In this document: piece by piece, positions 1-8,721 of the stretch | Layout of the letters: each line of letters opens with the position of its first letter | How positions within the stretch are numbered: position 1 is the stretch's first letter | Origin: JAATFS01 sp037145635 | Lineage (GTDB): Bacteria; Pseudomonadota; Gammaproteobacteria; Xanthomonadales; Xanthomonadaceae | Length of the DNA: 64,000 nt | Assembly (NCBI GenBank): GCA_037145635.1 | Contig: JBBCXB010000006.1 | Location: 1 to 64,000, forward strand | Reading direction: 5' to 3' | Program-made: the position numbers and the translations under genes | The notes under the pieces: model-generated | The model's input: the letters and a program-made list of their open reading frames with translations, nothing else | What the model was told of the DNA's origin: nothing | Database searches by the model: none

Positions 1-103
1 CAGCGTGGCCGGGGATAGGCGGAGAGCGGCACAGGGATGTGCCGCGGCGGCGAGTCGGACAGGATGTCCGCCCGAGCCGAGGAGCCTGTCCCCGGCCACG
101 CTG
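1..103. repeat. Palindromic cloverleaf-like intergenic repeat
   Basis: Positions 1-15 are perfectly complementary to 89-103, and 17-20 extend the pairing to 85-88. Inside this outer stem sit two hairpins: 26-33 pairs with 38-45 (8 bp, loop GGGA), and 56-61 pairs with 65-70 (6 bp, loop GGA). Both hairpins share the theme ACAGG(G)ATGT. A third hairpin with the same ACAGGGATGT core lies at 52737-52752 in another intergenic gap. This looks like a dispersed palindromic repeat of the REP/cruciform kind. The element may continue left of the window. Confidence 0.6.
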
Positions 104-387
104 GCGCCCCCCACCGAAGGCGTTGATCTTGCCGGTGCCCTTTGCATTCCAGTGGGCGGTTGGCCTGCGATGGGCGCCTCTTTTGCTCGCACGGGAGCGG
201 CCCGCGGGCGCACCCCTGGCGAAGCCGATGGCCTTGCCGACGCGTAAGGTCCGGCGCCGGACCGTGAGTCGAGGTTCAGCCCCTTGCCCTCGAGCCCGCG
301 GCGCCTGGCCTGTGCGGGTACTGCCGCGGAGGTCGCAGACGAGAGGCACCGCTCGTTCCTCCACGCAGCGACGCCGTGCCGGCGCCC
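104..387. other. Gene-free stretch
   Basis: I see no convincing gene here. Short open frames exist on the plus strand but have no ribosome site, no recognisable family and the composition of GC-rich chance frames. The stretch separates the palindromic repeat from the end of rarD. Confidence 0.5.
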
Positions 388-1299
388 TCAGCGCTGCGTG
401 GCCGGCCGCGCCCGCGACTGCAGCACGCTGTCGCCGACGAACAGCAGCAGGCCGCTCCAGATCGCGACGAACCCCCACACCTTGGCCATGTCGAACGGCT
501 CGTGGAAGAACCACACGCCCAGCAGCAACTGCAGGGTGGGTGCGATGTACTGCAGGATGCCCACCAGCGACAGCGGAATGCGCCGCACCCCGTAGGCGAA
601 ACCGATCAACGGCAGCGCGGTGACCACGCCGCCGAACATCAGCAGCAGATCCTCGCGCAGCGTCCAGCCGGACAGGAAGCCGCCGCCGTGACCGGTCTCC
701 GCCCACAACACGAATCCCAGCGCCGGCAGGACCAGGTACAGGCTCTCCACCCCGAGCCCGGCCACCGCGTCCACCGCCACCCGCTTGCGCAGCAGCCCGT
801 ACAGCCCGAACGAGAACGCCAGCCCGAGCGCGATCCACGGCGGCGTGCCGTTGGCGAGCGTCAGCCACGCCACGCCGAAGGCCGCCAGCACCACCGCCAG
901 CCACTGGATCGCGCGCAGCCGCTCCTTGAGCACCACCACGCCCAGCACCACGCTCACCAGCGGGTTGATGAAGTAGCCCAGGCTCGCCTCGATCACGTGG
1001 CCGGCATTGATCGCCCAGATGTACAGGCCCCAGTTGAACGCGATCGCCACGCTGCTGCCGGCCAGCATCGCCAGCGCACCCGGGCGCGCGGCGATCGCGC
1101 GCCACCACTGCAGCCGCGAGGACAGCAGCAGCCACGCCACCACCAGCAGGGTGCTCCAGACGATGCGGTGGGCGATGATCTGCGCCGACGGCACCGCCTT
1201 GAGCAGGTGCCAGTAGACCGGCACCAGCCCCCACAGCACGAACGCCGCCGCGGTGATCAGCAGCCCGCGGCGGGCCTCGTCGGCGGCCGTCGCGGTCAT
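388..1299 (-). CDS. rarD: RarD, EamA-type permease
   Basis: A 303-residue polytopic inner-membrane protein with about ten hydrophobic helices, the normal size for RarD/EamA carriers of the drug/metabolite superfamily. The N-terminal part (LWGLVPVYWHLL, HRIVWSTLLV) and the C-terminal YIAPTLQLLLGVW match RarD. RarD was first linked to chloramphenicol sensitivity, and its substrate is unknown. The ATG at 1299 overlaps the TGA of the upstream EamA gene as ATGA, so the two are translationally coupled. Confidence 0.9.
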   Translation of the reverse strand: MTATAADEARRGLLITAAAFVLWGLVPVYWHLLKAVPSAQIIAHRIVWSTLLVVAWLLLSSRLQWWRAIAARPGALAMLAGSSVAIAFNWGLYIWAINAGHVIEASLGYFINPLVSVVLGVVVLKERLRAIQWLAVVLAAFGVAWLTLANGTPPWIALGLAFSFGLYGLLRKRVAVDAVAGLGVESLYLVLPALGFVLWAETGHGGGFLSGWTLREDLLLMFGGVVTALPLIGFAYGVRRIPLSLVGILQYIAPTLQLLLGVWFFHEPFDMAKVWGFVAIWSGLLLFVGDSVLQSRARPATQR

Positions 1300-2195
1300 T
1301 TGCGCGCGCGCGCCAGCGTGACCAGCGCGACGCCGGCCAGGATCACCGCCATCGCCCCGAGATCGTGCGAGGTGAAGCGCTCCCGTCCCAGCCACGCACC
1401 CAGGGCGACCGCGATCACCGGGTTGACGTAGGCGTAGCTGCCCGCCAGCGCCGGGCGCACGTGGTGCAGCAACCAGACATAGGCGGTGAACGCGACGATC
1501 GAGCCGAACACGCACAGGTAGGCGATCGCCGCCATGCCCTGCGGCGTCGGCAGTGCCTGCGGCCGCTCGCCGATCGCCAGGCCGACCGCCACCAGCAGCA
1601 CGCCGCCGCAGACCATCTGTCCGGCCGCGGTCATGAACGGCGTGGGCAGGTCGCGTCCGCGCGACCACACCGAGCCGAACGCCCATCCGATCGGCGCCAC
1701 CAGCAGCAGCACCAGGCCTGTCGGACTGGCGGTCAGGCTGCTGCCGGCATTGAGCCAGACCACGCCGAGGAAGCCGACGACGATGCCCAGCCATTCGCCG
1801 CGGCTGGCATGCTGGCCGCGCATCGCGCCGAACAGCGCCATCCACAGCGGCACCGACGCCACCGCAGTGGCGGCCAGTCCGGAAGAGACGCTGCGTTCGG
1901 CCAGCACCACCATGCCGTTGCCGAGCAGCAGCAGCGTGCCGCCCATCACCGCCACGTTCTTCCACTGCGCGGCGGTGGGCGGGCGCACCCCGCGCCAGCG
2001 CAGCGCCGCATACAGCAGGGTGCCGGCGATGACGAAGCGCGTGCCCGACACCATCGTCAGCGGCAGCGCCCCGCCTTCGAGCGCGAAACGGATCGCCAGA
2101 TAGGTCGAGCCCCACACCACGTACACCAGCAGCAGCGCGAGGACGACCAGACCGCTGCGCGCGCCATCGGCGCCAGCGTCGGAGGAAGAGGACAT
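1296..2195 (-). CDS. yedA: YedA-type EamA family transporter
   Basis: A 299-residue protein with ten predicted membrane helices and two EamA repeats. The first opens with VYVVWGSTYLAIRFAL and the second with PIGWAFGSVWSR. Both are typical of YedA-like drug/metabolite exporters, whose substrate is undefined. It is the first gene of a two-gene operon with rarD, overlapped by 4 bp. No strong Shine-Dalgarno is visible before the ATG. The two adjacent EamA carriers are not close copies, so this is not a recent duplication. Confidence 0.85.
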   Translation of the reverse strand: MSSSSDAGADGARSGLVVLALLLVYVVWGSTYLAIRFALEGGALPLTMVSGTRFVIAGTLLYAALRWRGVRPPTAAQWKNVAVMGGTLLLLGNGMVVLAERSVSSGLAATAVASVPLWMALFGAMRGQHASRGEWLGIVVGFLGVVWLNAGSSLTASPTGLVLLLVAPIGWAFGSVWSRGRDLPTPFMTAAGQMVCGGVLLVAVGLAIGERPQALPTPQGMAAIAYLCVFGSIVAFTAYVWLLHHVRPALAGSYAYVNPVIAVALGAWLGRERFTSHDLGAMAVILAGVALVTLARARK

Positions 2196-2275
2196 CGGAA
2201 AGAGCCGGCCTTGGCGGGGGGAGAACCGTCGATTCTAGAACAGGCGCCCGGCACACGCAGGCGCCGGGTCGCGGC

Positions 2276-3937
2276 TCAGCGGCGCGCGGCCTCGCTGCGG
2301 TCGCGGATCGCCTTGAACTCCGAGCCGTCCTGCCAGCGCGGCCACTCGCGGCCGTTGGCCAGCGACGCGCCGAGGTCGTACACCAGCGTGGTGTCGGCGG
2401 CGTGGCCGCTGGCGTCCCATTGCTCGGTCCAGCGGTCGCAGGGCTGGTGATAGCAGTCGGCGAAGTACTTCTCGCGCAGCGCCTTGCCGGCGGCCACGCC
2501 GCCGTCCAGCTTGTCCAGGCCCGGGCCCACGGTGATCGCCGGCACGCCGAGGCGGGCGAAGGCGAAGTGGTCGGCGCGGTAGAAGAACCCCGCCTCCAGG
2601 TTCGGGTCCGGCGAATAGCGGCGACCGCGCGCCTGCGCCGCCTTCTCCAGGTCGCCTTCCAGCGACACCCGGCCGAGTCCCCAGGAGGCGATGTCGCGGG
2701 TGGGGCCGTCCGGGCTGAACATCTCGATGTTGAGCACCGCCACGGTCTTGTCCAGCGGCGCCAGCGGGTGGGCGGCGTAGTAGTTGGCGCCGAGCAGGCC
2801 CTTCTCCTCGGCGGTCAGCGCGATGAAGTACAGCGTGCGCTGCGGCCGCGGGCCGGCGGCGAACACCCGCGCCAGCTCCAGCACGCTGGCCACGCCGGTG
2901 GCGTTGTCGACCGCGCCATGGCGGATGCGGTCGCCGCCGCCGTCGGCCTGGCCGATGCCGAACGCGTCCCAGTGCGCCGAGAAGATCACGGTCTCGTCGG
3001 CGTGCTGCGTGCCCGCCAGCTTGGCGACCACGTTGTGGGTGACCACGCGCTCGCGCTTGACCTTGAAGTCCACCGACAGCCGCGCATCGCCCAGCGCCAT
3101 CGGCGCGAAGTCGACCTGCTGCGCGCGGCGCTTGGCGGCCTCGAAGTCCAGCCCGGCGCGCTTGAACAGCGACACCGCCAGGTCGCGCTGCATCCAGCCG
3201 CGCACCGGCACGTGCTGGGCGCGCGCCTCGGCGTCGCTGCGCTCGATGTCGAACAGCGGCGACGTGCCCGAGCTCTTCACCGTGGCCCAGCCGTAGGCGG
3301 CCGGTGCGGTCTCGTGCACGATCAGCACGCCGGCGGCGCCACGCCGGGCGGCCTCCTCGTACTTGTAGGTCCAGCGCCCGTAGTAGGTGACCGCCTTGCC
3401 GTCGAAGGCGCCGGGCCGGGGCGCCTCGAAGTCGGCATCGTTGATCAGCACCACCGCGATCTTGCCCTTCAGGTCCACGCCCTTGTAGTCGTCCCAGTGG
3501 CGCTCGGGCGCGGCGATGCCGTAGCCGACGAACACCAGCGGCGCGTCCTTCAAGGCCACGCGGTCCAGCGGGCGCAGGCTCTGCAGGGTGACGTCCTCGC
3601 CGTTGCGCAGGGTCTGCGTCTGCCCGGCCACGCGCAGGCGCGCCTGCACCGGGCCGTCGACCTGGGCGCGCACCAGCGGCACCGACTGGGTCCAGCCGCC
3701 GTTGTCGCCGCCCGGCTGCAGGCCGGAGCGCTTGAACTCGGCCGCCACGTAGTCGACCGTGCGCTGCTCGCCGGCGCTGGCCGGCGCGCGGCCCTCGAAC
3801 GCGTCCGACGCCAGCTCGCGCACGTGCCGCGACAGCGCCTCGGCATCGATCCCGCCCCCCGGCAGGTCGTTGGCCGCGTGCGCGACGCCTCCCACGAACA
3901 GGCAGGCGGACAGCAGCAACATGCGCATCGGATTCAC
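2276..3937 (-). CDS. Exported M28 family zinc peptidase
   Basis: A 553-residue exported metallopeptidase with a signal peptide ending near AHA. It has a protease-associated insert (FVGYGIAAPERHWDDYKGVDLKGKIAVVL) and an M28 catalytic domain. Zinc-site motifs are IFSAHWDAFGIG, AVDNATGVASVLELAR and ALTAEEKGLLGANYY (catalytic Glu pair), with a distal ADHFAF histidine. The family releases N-terminal amino acids from peptides, probably in the periplasm. Translation could begin at the GTG at 3937 (AAGG six bases upstream) or at the ATG at 3928. It stands alone between yedA and the hydrolase gene. Confidence 0.9.
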   Translation of the reverse strand: MNPMRMLLLSACLFVGGVAHAANDLPGGGIDAEALSRHVRELASDAFEGRAPASAGEQRTVDYVAAEFKRSGLQPGGDNGGWTQSVPLVRAQVDGPVQARLRVAGQTQTLRNGEDVTLQSLRPLDRVALKDAPLVFVGYGIAAPERHWDDYKGVDLKGKIAVVLINDADFEAPRPGAFDGKAVTYYGRWTYKYEEAARRGAAGVLIVHETAPAAYGWATVKSSGTSPLFDIERSDAEARAQHVPVRGWMQRDLAVSLFKRAGLDFEAAKRRAQQVDFAPMALGDARLSVDFKVKRERVVTHNVVAKLAGTQHADETVIFSAHWDAFGIGQADGGGDRIRHGAVDNATGVASVLELARVFAAGPRPQRTLYFIALTAEEKGLLGANYYAAHPLAPLDKTVAVLNIEMFSPDGPTRDIASWGLGRVSLEGDLEKAAQARGRRYSPDPNLEAGFFYRADHFAFARLGVPAITVGPGLDKLDGGVAAGKALREKYFADCYHQPCDRWTEQWDASGHAADTTLVYDLGASLANGREWPRWQDGSEFKAIRDRSEAARR

Positions 3938-4034
3938 GGCAGACCTTGGGGAGCGGGAGATATGACCGACAGTTTACAAACCGCGCGGGCAAAACCGTAG
4001 GCTTTTCGGTGCCCGTTCGCGCCCGCGGCCGCGC

Positions 4035-4967
4035 TCAGCGGCGCGCGTGGTCCAGCCAGCTCGCCAGGCCCTGCGCATTGAGCTCGATGTCCATCGCCAG
4101 CACCGCCGCGACCGCGGCATCGTCGAGCGCGCAGCCGTGGGCGCGGGCACGCTCCAGGTACAGCGCGGTCAGCGCCGCGACCAGGCGGCGATGGCGGTCG
4201 GCACCGCCGTCGCAGGCGTGCGCGATCGCCACCATCGCCTCGATCTGCTCGACCAGCGCCACGCCCAGCGGCAGCGGCGCGTCCACCGGCCCGTAATGCG
4301 TGAGGTACATCGTTTCCGGCCCGTGCGCGAGCAGGCGCCGGATCGAGTCGATCATCGCCTCCGGGTCGAACTGCACCGGCGAGGAGGTGGGGATCACAAA
4401 GGCCCCGCGGGCGCTGTCCAGCTCGCGGTAGGACAGGCCGAAGGTGTCGCCGCTGAACCAGCTGCGGCTGCGCGCGTCCCACAGGCACAGGTGATGGCGG
4501 GCGTGCCCGGGGGTGTGCAGGCTCAGCAGCTCGCGGCCGGCCAGCGACAGGCAGCCCCCGTCCTCGGCGACCACCACGCGCTCGGCCGGCACCGGCACGA
4601 TCCGCCCGTAGCTGCGCGCGATCTCCTCGGCGCCGTACACCGCGGTGGCGCCGGCGATCAGGCGCTCGGGATCGATCATGTGCGGCGCCCCGCGCGGATG
4701 CACGTACAGCCGCGCCTGCGGCAATTGCCGCAGCAGCGCGCCGGCACCGCCGGCATGGTCGAGGTGCACGTGGGTGAGGACCAGCCAGTCCACCTGGGCC
4801 GGGGCCAGGCCGGCCGCGTCCAGGGCGGCGAGCAGCGCGGGCACCGAGTGCGAGGTGCCGCAGTCGACGAAGGCACCCCGGCCCTGCTCGACGATCAGGT
4901 AGGCGGCATCGAAGTGCGGGCGCTGGAACCCGGTGTCGATCGTGTGGACGCTGGGATCGCGTGGCAT
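4035..4967 (-). CDS. Metallo-beta-lactamase-fold hydrolase
   Basis: A 310-residue cytoplasmic protein with the binuclear zinc motif THVHLDHAGG (HxHxDH), the later ligands HTPGHARHH and FSGDTFG, and a C-terminal THYGP histidine. The glyoxalase-II-like layout and the C-terminal helical tail suggest a thioester or small-molecule hydrolase. The substrate cannot be read from sequence. It has no close operon partner: trpS ends 226 bp upstream of its start. Confidence 0.85.
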   Translation of the reverse strand: MPRDPSVHTIDTGFQRPHFDAAYLIVEQGRGAFVDCGTSHSVPALLAALDAAGLAPAQVDWLVLTHVHLDHAGGAGALLRQLPQARLYVHPRGAPHMIDPERLIAGATAVYGAEEIARSYGRIVPVPAERVVVAEDGGCLSLAGRELLSLHTPGHARHHLCLWDARSRSWFSGDTFGLSYRELDSARGAFVIPTSSPVQFDPEAMIDSIRRLLAHGPETMYLTHYGPVDAPLPLGVALVEQIEAMVAIAHACDGGADRHRRLVAALTALYLERARAHGCALDDAAVAAVLAMDIELNAQGLASWLDHARR

Positions 4968-5193
4968 CGTGCACAGGCTCCGGCGGGCGAGAGCACCATT
5001 CTAGTGCCGCGTCGAGGCGCCAACGCCGGCGCCGCGCCTGCCATCATTGCGCAACGCCGTGCTGCGGCCTTGCAGCGGGGCCGCCGCTGGCGGCAGTCGG
5101 CACCTCGCGCCGGCCGCGTGGCTCCCGATCCGCGAACGTGGCGCACCCCGCATCGGGCACCGCCGACGCCGCTGCCTGAGGCCGTGCGCAGCC

Positions 5194-6486
5194 TCAGGCG
5201 GCGTCGCGCAGGCGTTGCAGGGCCGCCAGGATCAGCGCCGGCTCGGCCTGCGCCTGCACCTGCGGCAGCTCCAGCGCGTCCGCCTGCTGCGCCTGCCTGA
5301 GCGCGGCGATCAGCTGGCCGGCCGCGCGCGGCGAATCGAAGCCGGCGCTCTGCAGCAGCAGCTCGCCCTGCGCGTCGAGCAGCTTGAAGTAGAAGCGCCC
5401 GTCCGGCTCGCGGTACTGCTTGAACACCGGCAGCGCGGCCTTGTCCGACGCCGCGGCGCGCGGGCCGGCCGCCTGCGCGGCGAGATCGCGCAGGCCCACC
5501 GCCTGGCGCAGCTCGGCCAGCAGCGGCGTGGCGTAGCGCGCGCGCAGCCTGGCGCCGCCCTCGCGCAGGATCCGCTCGATCCGCGCCGGATCGGCCATCA
5601 GCGCCTGGTAGCGCTCGCGCAGCGGCGCGAGCTCCAGGTCGATGCGCTCGAACAGCTGCTGCTTGGCCTCGCCCCAGCCGATGCCGGCGGCGAACGCCTG
5701 CGCGAACGCCGCGCTTTCCTCCGGGCTGGCGAAGGCCTGGTAGAGCTGGAACAGCGCCGAGCCCTCGGTGCTCTTGGGCTCGCCCGGCGCGCGCGAATCG
5801 GTGAGGATCGAGAACACCAGCTTCTTCAGCTCCGCGCGCGGCGCGAACAGCGGGATGGTGTTGCCGTAGCTCTTGCTCATCTTGCGGCCGTCCAGGCCCG
5901 GCAGCGTCGCCACGTTTTCGTCGATCGAGGCCTCGGGCAGCACGAAGTGCTCGCGCCCGTAGACATGGTTGAAGCGCTGCGCGAAGTCGCGCGCCATCTC
6001 GATGTGCTGGATCTGGTCGCGTCCCACCGGCACCTTGTGGGCATTGAAGATCAGGATGTCGGCGGCCATCAGCACCGGGTACATGAACAGCCCGGCGGTC
6101 ACTCCGGCATCCTCGTCCTCGCCGTCGGCGCGGTTCTTGTCCACCGCCGCCTTGTAGGCATGGGCGCGGTTGAGGATGCCCTTGCCGGCCACGCAGGTGA
6201 GCAGCCACATCAGCTCGGTGGTCTCCGGCACGTCGCTCTGCCGATAGAACCACACGCTTTCCGGGTCCAGCCCGCAGGCCAGCCAGCTGGCGGCGATCTC
6301 CAGCGTCGAGCGCTGCGTGCGCTCCGGGTCCTGGGCCTTGATCAGGCTGTGCAGGTCGGCCAGGAAGTAGAAGCTCTCGCTGCCCGCGTCGCGGCTGGCG
6401 GCGATGGCCGGGCGGATCGCACCGACATAGTTGCCCAAGTGGGGCGTGCCGGAGGTGGTGATGCCGGTGAGGACGCGGGTAGTCAT
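5194..6486 (-). CDS. trpS: Tryptophanyl-tRNA synthetase
   Basis: Charges tRNA-Trp with tryptophan in the cytoplasm. The class I signatures are the HIGH-like SGTPHLGNYVGA at the N terminus and KMSKSYGN near residue 200. At 430 residues it is about 90 longer than E. coli TrpS. The extra C-terminal part contains a short domain (GRFYFKLLDAQGELLLQSAG) resembling the YegP/DUF1508 fold. The ATG at 6486 is the natural start because the family begins right before the TGITTSG strand. It appears to be transcribed alone. Confidence 0.95.
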   Translation of the reverse strand: MTTRVLTGITTSGTPHLGNYVGAIRPAIAASRDAGSESFYFLADLHSLIKAQDPERTQRSTLEIAASWLACGLDPESVWFYRQSDVPETTELMWLLTCVAGKGILNRAHAYKAAVDKNRADGEDEDAGVTAGLFMYPVLMAADILIFNAHKVPVGRDQIQHIEMARDFAQRFNHVYGREHFVLPEASIDENVATLPGLDGRKMSKSYGNTIPLFAPRAELKKLVFSILTDSRAPGEPKSTEGSALFQLYQAFASPEESAAFAQAFAAGIGWGEAKQQLFERIDLELAPLRERYQALMADPARIERILREGGARLRARYATPLLAELRQAVGLRDLAAQAAGPRAAASDKAALPVFKQYREPDGRFYFKLLDAQGELLLQSAGFDSPRAAGQLIAALRQAQQADALELPQVQAQAEPALILAALQRLRDAA

Positions 6487-6589
6487 CGAAGCGGGGGCCT
6501 GTGGTTCCAGCCCACAAGTCTAACCGCTGCCTACTGCGGCATCCCGGGCGACGACCTCCTGGACGTCCCGGTCCGCCGAGGCGACGGCG

Positions 6590-6620
6590 CGCGGACGGGC
6601 CGTCGACCGGCCCGTCCGCG
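6590..6620. terminator. 13-bp perfect hairpin downstream of csbD
   Basis: CGCGGACGGGCCG (6590-6602) pairs perfectly with 6608-6620 around a 5-base loop. It lies 60 bp past the csbD stop and about 100 bp before the trpS start. There is no T-run on either strand, so it is a terminator-like hairpin rather than a classical intrinsic terminator. Confidence 0.4.
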
Positions 6621-6681
6621 TGGGGGTAGCCCACCCTGCGCGCCGCCTCTGGCAGCTGCGCTGGCCGCGATCGGCCCGCGA

Positions 6682-6894
6682 TCAGTCGCGCAGGTCGTTC
6701 AGCGACTTCTCGAACGCGCGGACCTCGGTCTCGGCGCGCTCGCGATCGTAGCCGTAGCGCTCCTGCAGCCTGCCGGCCAGGTATTCGGCGTTGCCCTCGG
6801 CGACCTTGAAGTCGTCGTCGGTCAGGTCACCCCACTTGGCCTGCATCTTGCCCTTGAGCTGCGTCCACTTGCCGGAAATGATGTCTTTGTTCAT
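6682..6894 (-). CDS. CsbD family stress protein
   Basis: A 70-residue protein matching the whole CsbD family: MNKDIISGKWTQLKGKMQ, then WGDLTDDDF, then a helical AEYLAGRLQERYGYDRERAE. CsbD-like proteins are small, general-stress-induced and of unknown biochemical role. The ATG at 6894 is preceded by GGGAG at good spacing. A longer open frame upstream adds nothing conserved. It sits next to the two entericidin genes, another stress-linked envelope group. Confidence 0.9.
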   Translation of the reverse strand: MNKDIISGKWTQLKGKMQAKWGDLTDDDFKVAEGNAEYLAGRLQERYGYDRERAETEVRAFEKSLNDLRD

Positions 6895-7023
6895 GTGGTG
6901 GCTCCCGAAGAATGCGGCCATGAGTGGCCGTGCGACCAGCCTCGCCGCTGCGTCGTTGCCGGCAGGTCAACGCGCGTCAATGGCCGCGTCACCGCCCTGA
7001 ACGGCATCCGCGCGCGCCAACGA

Positions 7024-7047
7024 AAAACGGGCCTTGCGGCCCGTTTT
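7024..7047. terminator. Bidirectional intrinsic terminator
   Basis: AAAACGGGCC and GGCCCGTTTT form a perfect 10-bp inverted repeat around the loop TTGC, giving a T-run on either strand. It lies 29 bp past the stop of the first entericidin gene and about 130 bp upstream of the csbD start, so it closes the entericidin transcript. Confidence 0.8.
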
Positions 7048-7075
7048 CCGGAATCGTCGGCGCGAGGCCGTCGAC

Positions 7076-7210
7076 TTACTTGCGAGCGGCGTCTTCGACC
7101 TTCTCGCCCGCACCCTGCACATCCTTGCCGGCACCGGCAACGGTGTTGCAGCCCGACAGCATGCCGACCGAGAACGCCGACAGCACCAGCAGAACAATTG
7201 CACGCTTCAT
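7076..7210 (-). CDS. Entericidin-type lipoprotein 1
   Basis: A 44-residue lipoprotein with a Lys-Arg N terminus, a hydrophobic segment and the lipobox LSGC. The mature part reads CNTVAGAGKDVQGAGEKVED, the hallmark of the EcnA/EcnB family. Entericidins are small envelope lipoproteins; in E. coli A and B act as antidote and toxin. The mature peptide should be a short amphipathic helix anchored by its lipid. It is followed by an intrinsic terminator and preceded by a paralogue 75 bp upstream. Confidence 0.9.
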   Translation of the reverse strand: MKRAIVLLVLSAFSVGMLSGCNTVAGAGKDVQGAGEKVEDAARK

Positions 7211-7284
7211 AGTAACTACTCCTCAGGGTATGCATGCGGCGATCGCCGCACAGGTTTCAATGGATTTCGTATGTCAGTAACGGA

Positions 7285-7437
7285 TCAGCACTTGCCGTCG
7301 GCGCACTTGTCGGCCGTGTTCTCGACCTTCTCGCCCGCACCCTTCATGTCCTTGCCCGCACCGGCCATGGTGTTGCAGCCGGACAGCAGGCCCGCGGAAA
7401 ACAGGCCCAGCATCATCAGTGTCAGCACTCGCTTCAT
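7285..7437 (-). CDS. Entericidin-type lipoprotein 2 with Cys tail
   Basis: A 50-residue paralogue of the neighbouring lipoprotein: lipobox LSGC, then CNTMAGAGKDMKGAGEKVEN. Unlike its neighbour it ends in DKCADGKC, giving two extra cysteines after the family core that could form a disulfide in the periplasm. The pair probably arose by tandem duplication. By analogy with ecnAB they may have opposing roles, but nothing in the sequence assigns toxin or antidote. Confidence 0.9.
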   Translation of the reverse strand: MKRVLTLMMLGLFSAGLLSGCNTMAGAGKDMKGAGEKVENTADKCADGKC

Positions 7438-7551
7438 TTCGATGTTCCTCTTCTACCGCGTGCGATGCCGACGGCACCCCCGCTTGGCGACAAATCTGAC
7501 TGGATGGCCGTCGAGTGCGCGTGAACAAACTTATCCGCGTTCAGCCTGGAA

Positions 7552-8475
7552 TCAATCCCGCATCAGCGTCGACTTGCCGAACAGGCTCTCCACCAGGTCC
7601 ACCGCCAGCTCGGCGGTGGCGTTGCGGGTGTCCAGCACCGGGTTGAGCTCGACGATGTCCAGCGAGCCCATGCGGCCGCTGTCGGCGATCATCTCCATCA
7701 CCAGCTGGGCCTCGCGGTAGTTCGGCCCGCCGGGCACGGTGGTCCCCACGCCCGGGGCGATGCTGGGATCGAGGAAGTCCACGTCGAAGCTCACGTGCAG
7801 GTGCGCGTCCGGCTCCAGCCCGGCCAGCGCCGCCTCCATCGTGCGCTTCATGCCCGCCTCGTCGATGTAGCGCATGTCGTAGACGTCGATGCGGTGCTGC
7901 TTGATCAAGCGCTTCTCGTCCGGGTCCACCGAGCGGATGCCGATCTGGCGGATCTGGTCCGGACGCAGCGCCGGCGCCTCGCCGCCGAGCCGGGTGAGGG
8001 CGTCCGGGCCGAGGCCGCACAGGCAGGCCACCGGCATGCCGTGCACGTTGCCGGACGGGGTCACCTCGCTGGTGTTGAAGTCCGAGTGCGCGTCCAGCCA
8101 CAGCACCCGCAACGGCCGCCCCTGCTCGCGGCAATGCCGCGCCACCGCGGTGACCGAGCCGATGCCGAGGCAGTGGTCGCCGCCGAGCATGATCGGCATG
8201 CGTCCCTCCCGCAGCTCGGCATAGCTGGCCTCCATCAGCGCGCGGTTCCAGTCCACCACCTCCCGCAGGTGGCGGTAGCCGCGCACCGGCGACTGCCAGG
8301 GGTTGCGCGGGCCGTCCAGGTTGCCGAGGTCGCGCACCTCCACCCCGTGCCCGGCCAGCGCCTCCTGCAGCCCGGCGATGCGCAGCGCCTCGGGCCCCAT
8401 GCGCGCGCCGCGATGACCTGCGCCGATGTCGGTGGGGACGCCAATCAGGGAAACCGGGGGATAGCGCGTGGCCAT
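7552..8475 (-). CDS. rocF: Arginase/agmatinase family ureohydrolase (arginase)
   Basis: Hydrolyses arginine to ornithine and urea in the cytoplasm. All manganese-binding motifs are present: MLGGDHCLGIGS, LDAHSDFNT, and SFDVDFLDPSIAPGVGT. The length of 307 residues and the N-terminal SLIGVPTDIGAGHRGARMGP fit RocF-type arginases. The ATG at 8475 has GGAG seven bases upstream, and the much longer upstream frame is spurious. It is transcribed alone, divergent from the dTMP kinase gene. Confidence 0.93.
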   Translation of the reverse strand: MATRYPPVSLIGVPTDIGAGHRGARMGPEALRIAGLQEALAGHGVEVRDLGNLDGPRNPWQSPVRGYRHLREVVDWNRALMEASYAELREGRMPIMLGGDHCLGIGSVTAVARHCREQGRPLRVLWLDAHSDFNTSEVTPSGNVHGMPVACLCGLGPDALTRLGGEAPALRPDQIRQIGIRSVDPDEKRLIKQHRIDVYDMRYIDEAGMKRTMEAALAGLEPDAHLHVSFDVDFLDPSIAPGVGTTVPGGPNYREAQLVMEMIADSGRMGSLDIVELNPVLDTRNATAELAVDLVESLFGKSTLMRD

Positions 8476-8721
8476 CGTGCACTCCGTGGACGAAAGGGAG
8501 CGCAGTCTATGCGGGCTGCTGCGCGACCACCCGCGGCAGCGCAGCAGCCCGACGGCGCCCTCCTGCGCCGGGCGGCGGCGGCGTGCACCGCGGTCACCGC
8601 CCCGCTGCCACGCGTGAGCGGCACCTGGGCCGCGTCCGTGGCCTTCCCGGTCGGCGCGGCGCGGCTGCGCCGCCGTCGCGGCCGTCTGTGTGCGCAGGGG
8701 GCGATCGGCTAAAGTACCGGC

